DNA from: Bacillota bacterium
GTDB taxonomy: Bacteria; Bacillota; Bacilli; Paenibacillales; Paenibacillaceae
DNA: 18,568 nt
Assembly: GCA_023433615.1 (NCBI GenBank)
Contig: JAEZCJ010000192.1
Span: 1-18,568 of the forward strand
Direction of reading: 5' to 3'
Positions 14,570 to 18,568 of this stretch are shown piece by piece. The translations under genes were made by a program, and so were the position numbers. Each line of letters begins with the position of its first letter. Positions within the stretch are counted from its first letter, which is position 1. Under the pieces are notes generated by a model. The model worked only from the letters and a program-made list of their open reading frames with translations, was not told the origin of the DNA and did no database searches.

Positions 14570-15562
14570 ATGATGCATACCGATGCTAGACATACCCGGC
14601 AGATCCTGAAGCGGCACCTCGCGAATCCGATTCTGACGCCCGGCCAGGTCCCCTATGGGCCTGCGCTTGTATTCAATGCCGGAGTGGCGAAGTACGCAGG
14701 GCAATACGTGATGCTCTTCCGCAACGATTACGGGGATGCCGCAACCGAGACGCTTATGCCGATCGACACGACCAATATGGGGCTCGCATTCAGCAAGGAC
14801 GGCATTCATTGGGACGTGCAGCCGCAGCCCGTATTCGAATGGAAGGACGATGAGGTGCAGCGCGTGTACGATCCCCGCTTGACGGTCATGGACGGAAGGT
14901 GCTACTTGTGTTTTGCGGTAGATACCCGTCATGGCGTGCGCGGAGGAATCGCGGTTACGGACGATTTTGCCGCCTTCGACGTCCTCAGCCTGTCCGTGCC
15001 GGACAATCGGAACATGGTGCTGTTCCCCGAACGGTTCGGCGGCCGGTACGTGCGGCTCGAGCGTCCTTTTCCGGTATACGGCAAAGGGGGTAGGGATAGC
15101 TTCGACATCTGGATATCCGATTCGCCGGATCTGCGGTATTGGGGCAATCATCAGCTGCTGCTCGGGCTGGAGGGCGTGCCGTACGCGAACGACAAGATCG
15201 GCCCGGGCGCGCCGCCGATCCGTACGGAGAAGGGCTGGCTGACGACGTTCCATGCCGTGGACATCGACCGCTCGAGAGGCAAGAACGGCTGGGAGGCCCA
15301 ATGGCAGAAGCGGTACACGGCCGGGCTCATGCTGCTCGATCTGGATGACCCGTACCGGATCATCGGCATGTGCCAGGAGCCGCTGCTCGTGCCTAAGGCC
15401 GGCTATGAGACTGAGGGAGGCTTCCGCAACGACGTCGTCTTCCCGGGCGGCATGATTCTGGAGGATGACGGCGAAGTGAAGATCTATTACGGAGCAGCGG
15501 ATACCGTGGAATGCTTGGCAACCGCTCACGTGGACGATTTGCTCCGGCTTGTGCTGCCTTAG
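14570..15562 (+). CDS. Glycoside hydrolase family 130 phosphorylase/glycosidase
   Basis: This 330-residue, single-domain cytoplasmic protein has a repeating blade pattern typical of a five-bladed beta-propeller. Family 130 landmarks include NPILTP near residue 19, VFNAGVAKYAGQYVMLFR (about 34-51), GLAFSKDGIHW (71-81) and YDPRLT, where Asp101 is the expected proton donor. Later blocks include GPGAPPIRTEKGWL and the closing MILEDDGEVKIYYGAADT. Most characterised members phosphorolyse beta-1,2- or beta-1,4-mannosides; some are hydrolases. ATG 14570 is preferred because AAGGAG (14557-14562) is 7 nt upstream. No signal peptide is visible. A TACAAT at 14534-14539 might be its -10 box, but no good -35 accompanies it. 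A sensor kinase and response regulator follow in the same direction, so glycan-responsive control is plausible. Bond specificity cannot be assigned from sequence alone. Confidence 0.85.
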   Translation: MMHTDARHTRQILKRHLANPILTPGQVPYGPALVFNAGVAKYAGQYVMLFRNDYGDAATETLMPIDTTNMGLAFSKDGIHWDVQPQPVFEWKDDEVQRVYDPRLTVMDGRCYLCFAVDTRHGVRGGIAVTDDFAAFDVLSLSVPDNRNMVLFPERFGGRYVRLERPFPVYGKGGRDSFDIWISDSPDLRYWGNHQLLLGLEGVPYANDKIGPGAPPIRTEKGWLTTFHAVDIDRSRGKNGWEAQWQKRYTAGLMLLDLDDPYRIIGMCQEPLLVPKAGYETEGGFRNDVVFPGGMILEDDGEVKIYYGAADTVECLATAHVDDLLRLVLP

Positions 15563-15600
15563 ATGAATGCGGAATGTATGCAGTGACCGCGCTAGCAATC

Positions 15601-15641
15601 TATCGTTTCGATACGCGGTTTGGTATGCTAGGCATACCAAA
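15601..15641. repeat. Two adjacent dyads upstream of the sensor kinase
   Basis: TATCG-TTT-CGATA (15601-15613) is followed after 5 bp by TTTGGTATGC-TAG-GCATACCAAA (15619-15641), a perfect 10-bp inverted repeat. Neither is followed by a T run, so a terminator is doubtful. An operator or an mRNA processing hairpin between the GH130 and kinase genes is more likely. Confidence 0.55.
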
Positions 15642-15691
15642 GATTGTCCATCGCTGCGCATGGTTCAGAAGAAGGCGAGGCTAGGCGAGAG

Positions 15692-17536
15692 ATGAAACAT
15701 CAACGCGTACTCCAATACGTGCATCAGCATTTCAGAGTGAAGCTGATCGTATCCTTGTCCGTGATTATTATCGTGTGCTCGCTCGCGACCAGCTACGTCT
15801 CCTATCGCGGCAACTTGAACTTGTTCACAACCGAGATTACGAAGCAGTACGAAATGACCAGCAAGCAGACGGTGGAGCAGATCGGATTCAAGGTGCAGGA
15901 TATGTATCGGATTACCGACTTCGTCTTCTTCCACCCCTTGGTTGAACAGCTCGTGCTGGGGATGAATGAAGCGCCGCCCGAGGGCGAGAGCCAAGCCTAT
16001 CGCCGGTTCATTCTCGAGCGGGAGCTGGCGGAAATTCTGCTTCCGCTGAAGAACGAGACGCAGCAGATCCGGGCCGTCTATATCGTAGACACGCAGGGCA
16101 ATAACGTCTATCACAGCCAAGCTGCCGCTTCCTTCCGCGTCAGCTTTCCGAATTTCTATTATCAAGTGCAAGCCGGCTCGAGCGACAGCGCGGAAATTTC
16201 CTGGCAGCGCATGCGCGTGCCGGATCTATCCGAGCCGTCGGGCTTTAAGGACAGTATCGTGGCATCCCGCGTGCTCAAATCGACCAAGAGGCAGATCGTG
16301 TACGGCACGCTGATCGTGGTCCTGGACGAAGCATACCTGAGAAGCGCGCTGGAGCCGCTCATGTCCGGACGTTCGACCGGCGCGTACATCTTCGACCAAT
16401 ACGATAAGCTGCTATTCGGGCTGGAGCCTGACGGGCAGGTCGTCCTGTCGGCTCCGCAGCTCAGGCCGCAGGCAGGCGTCTTCTACATGGATCGGGGCAG
16501 CAAGGATTACTTATACGTGCAGAGCGAGTACGAACCGCGATCGATCACGCTGATCAGCGGCATCTCGCTATCCGATCTGATGAATAACGGACGAAGCGTC
16601 TTCCAGCTCGCGCTCTTGTCGGGGCTGGCCAGCATTCTGCTTATGGCCATCAGCGTGTCGTTCTTCAGCGGCAGGGTGCTCCGTCCGCTGCAGTCGCTGG
16701 TCAAGGGCATGCAGCAGGTGCGCAAGGGGAATCTGCAGGTGGTCGTACCGAAGACCTCTAACGACGAATTCGCCTTCTTGTCCGACAGCTTCAACGGCAT
16801 GGTGAAGGATCTGCAAGCGCTGATTGAAGAGGTGTACGTCAGCAAGCTTAGCGAGAAGGAGGCAGAGCTCAAGGCGCTGCAGGCGCAGTTGAACCCGCAT
16901 TTTCTCTATAACACGCTGAATACGATCTATTGGCAGATTATCTATCTCTATGACGATACGGAGACCGCCTCGCTTGTCAGCAGCTTGTCGGACTTGCTTA
17001 AGTATTCGCTGGAATCGGCATCCGCGCCTACTTCGCTCCGGGAGGAGCTGAAGCAGATCCGCAACTATATTACGATCCAGGAGGCGAGATACGGCGAACG
17101 TCTCCGCGTTCGGATTGAAGCGGATGATTATGCGCTGGACGGCAGCATGCAGAGATTGCTGATTCAGCCCCTGGTGGAAAATGTGTTCGTCCATGCGTTC
17201 CGCGATCAGCCTGGCGACAAGGATATCATGATCGCGGCTCGCATGGAAGACGAGGACAGAATCGTCGTCGTGATCGAAGACAACGGCTGCGGAATCGACC
17301 CTGCGCGCATTACACAACTGATGCAGCGTAGCGAATTGGACGGCATGCACCGCGAGCGGGAGAGCATCGGGCTGCATAACGTCCGCAGGCGGATCGAATT
17401 GGTTCACGGACCCGGCTACGGCATAGAGATCCATCCATTGCCGAAGGGAACGCAAGTCCGAATTACGGTGCCTTACGAGCCATATCGTACGGTCGAAGGG
17501 GGAGGCGCGGATGCGAATGCTGCTGGTCGAGGATGA
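15692..17536 (+). CDS. YesM-type membrane sensor histidine kinase
   Basis: From ATG 15692 this is a 614-residue kinase. TM1 (about 18-38, VSLSVIIIVCSLATSYVSY) and TM2 (about 303-325, QLALLSGLASILLMAISVSFF) enclose a large extracytoplasmic region expected to be a Cache-type sensor. A HAMP segment (about 326-378) follows. The His-kinase core has phosphoacceptor His403 in QAQLNPHFLYNTLNTIYW. The ATPase domain has LIQPLVENVFVHAF (N box), DNGCGI and SIGLHNVRRRIELVHG. This LytS/YesM class commonly senses oligosaccharides or their binding proteins in Paenibacillus. The frame extends back to 15644, but a start at 15692 places a normal short basic N-terminus before TM1 and has purine-rich AGGCGAGAG just upstream. 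The gene overlaps its response-regulator partner by 26 nt, so the two are translationally coupled. Confidence 0.87.
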   Translation: MKHQRVLQYVHQHFRVKLIVSLSVIIIVCSLATSYVSYRGNLNLFTTEITKQYEMTSKQTVEQIGFKVQDMYRITDFVFFHPLVEQLVLGMNEAPPEGESQAYRRFILERELAEILLPLKNETQQIRAVYIVDTQGNNVYHSQAAASFRVSFPNFYYQVQAGSSDSAEISWQRMRVPDLSEPSGFKDSIVASRVLKSTKRQIVYGTLIVVLDEAYLRSALEPLMSGRSTGAYIFDQYDKLLFGLEPDGQVVLSAPQLRPQAGVFYMDRGSKDYLYVQSEYEPRSITLISGISLSDLMNNGRSVFQLALLSGLASILLMAISVSFFSGRVLRPLQSLVKGMQQVRKGNLQVVVPKTSNDEFAFLSDSFNGMVKDLQALIEEVYVSKLSEKEAELKALQAQLNPHFLYNTLNTIYWQIIYLYDDTETASLVSSLSDLLKYSLESASAPTSLREELKQIRNYITIQEARYGERLRVRIEADDYALDGSMQRLLIQPLVENVFVHAFRDQPGDKDIMIAARMEDEDRIVVVIEDNGCGIDPARITQLMQRSELDGMHRERESIGLHNVRRRIELVHGPGYGIEIHPLPKGTQVRITVPYEPYRTVEGGGADANAAGRG

Positions 17537-18568
17537 ACCTTCCTTCAGGAAGGCGCTGGCCAAGATGATAACCGATTCCGGCGCGAACTGGTTCGTCGCG
17601 GGAGAGGCGGAGAACGGAGCGGAAGCGCTGCGGCTCATGGAGGAGCTGCGTCCCGAGCTCGTCGTCACCGATATTCGGATGCCGCTGCTGGACGGCCTGG
17701 AGCTGCTCAAGCGGGGTAAAGAGCGGTATCCGGATATGGAGTTCATCGTCGTGACGGGCTACCAGGACTTCCAATATGCGCAGACCGCGCTTCGGCTCGG
17801 CGCGATGGATCTGCTCGTGAAGCCCTGCAGCAAGCCGGAGATCGATGCGGCATTGGCGAAGGCTGAGGCGATGCTGCAGGAGAAGCAGGCGCGACTGCGC
17901 AAGGAGGAGAATGAGAGGCAGTTGCTTCAAGAGAATGCGCTTCGCTCGATGCTGCTGCGGCTGCCGCATGCCAGAGAGCTTGCCGCTGAACTGGAGTCCA
18001 GGCTGATCGGCTGTCAGCCGGTGCTGTTCGAGGTGGCGGACTTTTTCCCGGCGGAGAAGCGCTATGAAGTTCGGGATGTGCCGCTCTTGCAATTCGCCGT
18101 GCTGAACATTCTTGGCGACATGCTGGACCAGCATCGCCTCCAAGGGCAGCTGCTGCTAGTCGAGCACGCAAGCTACGTCCTCTTCGCGGATGATGCCGAT
18201 GCAGCGAAGCGCTATGCGTCAACCGCTTGCGAGATGCTGCGCAGGCTGCTCGGTCTGGACGTCAAGACGTCCTTCGCCGAACCGCTCACGGAATTGCGGA
18301 ACTTGCCGGACAGCTACGAATCGTTGCGCAGCTCCCTCGGTCTCGGAATAGCTATGCGCGGAGAGGGCCGGGGGCCCGCCTCGACCGCCGTCAACCTGAG
18401 CAGACAGCGGCTGATACAGTCGCAGGTATCCGCCTTCGTATCGGCAGGCGAATCGGAGCTGCTGGCAGCCTATCTCGAACAGCTCCTGCAAGCCATTCCG
18501 GGCATGAGCCGGGAATCATGGAAGATTGAAGCCTTATCGATCAGCCTCGCGCTGCAGGATGCTGCGCG
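17511..18568 (+). CDS. YesN-type response regulator, 3' end outside window
   Basis: The frame from ATG 17511 stays open to the end of the window (352 complete codons). It starts behind AAGGGGGAGG (17496-17505), within the last 26 nt of the kinase gene. Residues 1-120 are a receiver domain. The acidic pocket is in MRMLLVEDEPSF, the phosphoacceptor is Asp54 in VVTDIRMPLLDGLELL, the switch Thr is in FIVVTGYQDFQYA, and Lys sits in LLVKPCSKPE. A charged helical linker (about 118-150) leads to a region of the size seen between receiver and DNA-binding domains in YesN proteins. The expected AraC-type helix-turn-helix is not reached. Partnered with the YesM-like kinase it should be phosphorylated on Asp54 and control nearby carbohydrate genes, perhaps the GH130 gene. 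The target is inference. Confidence 0.87.
   Translation, partial: MRMLLVEDEPSFRKALAKMITDSGANWFVAGEAENGAEALRLMEELRPELVVTDIRMPLLDGLELLKRGKERYPDMEFIVVTGYQDFQYAQTALRLGAMDLLVKPCSKPEIDAALAKAEAMLQEKQARLRKEENERQLLQENALRSMLLRLPHARELAAELESRLIGCQPVLFEVADFFPAEKRYEVRDVPLLQFAVLNILGDMLDQHRLQGQLLLVEHASYVLFADDADAAKRYASTACEMLRRLLGLDVKTSFAEPLTELRNLPDSYESLRSSLGLGIAMRGEGRGPASTAVNLSRQRLIQSQVSAFVSAGESELLAAYLEQLLQAIPGMSRESWKIEALSISLALQDAA

Noticed and set aside
15584..15597. TGACCGCGCTAGCA as a third cre box before the kinase gene.
   Set aside because: It has two mismatches at specified positions, including the A of the left half, which is too weak to separate from chance.
14486..17746. Long minus-strand open frames opposite the GH130 and kinase genes (14486-15661 and 16568-17746).
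   Set aside because: Both mirror well-supported plus-strand genes, lack recognisable motifs and have no convincing ribosome binding sites.

Overview
The window is about 18.6 kb of moderately GC-rich DNA with strong AGGAGG-type ribosome binding sites. It has typical Bacillales traits: a YesM/YesN two-component pair, a Sfp-type phosphopantetheinyl transferase, a FIMAH-tailed secreted esterase and CcpA-box-like sequences. Together these suggest a Paenibacillus-like bacterium. That assignment is inference from gene content; no rRNA or housekeeping marker is present.

Region 1 (1-7280) is the end of a biosynthetic operon. Eight tightly spaced plus-strand genes (gaps of 0-38 bp) end at a hairpin that overlaps the last stop codon. 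The genes are a BtrH-like acyltransferase/cysteine-peptidase-fold protein (5' end outside the window), a 3-hydroxyacyl-CoA dehydrogenase, a discrete ACP, an acyl-CoA dehydrogenase, an FkbH-type glyceryl-ACP synthase, a discrete FabD/FenF-like acyltransferase, a Sfp-type PPTase and a FabI enoyl-ACP reductase. Genes 2-5 match, in kind and order, the known pathway that turns 1,3-bisphosphoglycerate into hydroxymalonyl-ACP (methoxymalonyl-ACP when an O-methyltransferase is added). No methyltransferase is present here. The megasynthase that would use this extender unit presumably lies upstream.

Region 2 (7281-11128) holds two half-size ABC exporters, 4 bp apart, with a candidate promoter and a cre-like box upstream and a strong intrinsic terminator downstream. 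They are plausible exporters of the product.

Region 3 (11129-13125) is a single secreted multidomain esterase. Its leader contains an extended -10 promoter, an orphan perfect Shine-Dalgarno sequence with a seven-codon minicistron, and a cre-like box. A convergent Bcr/CflA drug-efflux gene follows on the minus strand (13126-14361); a perfect palindrome overlaps its predicted -10 box.

Region 4 (14362-18568) looks like carbohydrate metabolism: a GH130 glycoside phosphorylase, a YesM-type sensor kinase and the start of an overlapping response regulator that runs off the window.

The most interesting reading is that the cluster's FabI is a self-resistance or tailoring isozyme. It keeps the catalytic Tyr/Tyr/Lys at 146/156/163 but has diverged in the substrate-binding loop, with Ile at position 203, where FabI inhibitor-resistance mutations are known. 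The cluster may therefore make a hydroxymalonate-containing polyketide/peptide that inhibits fatty acid synthesis.
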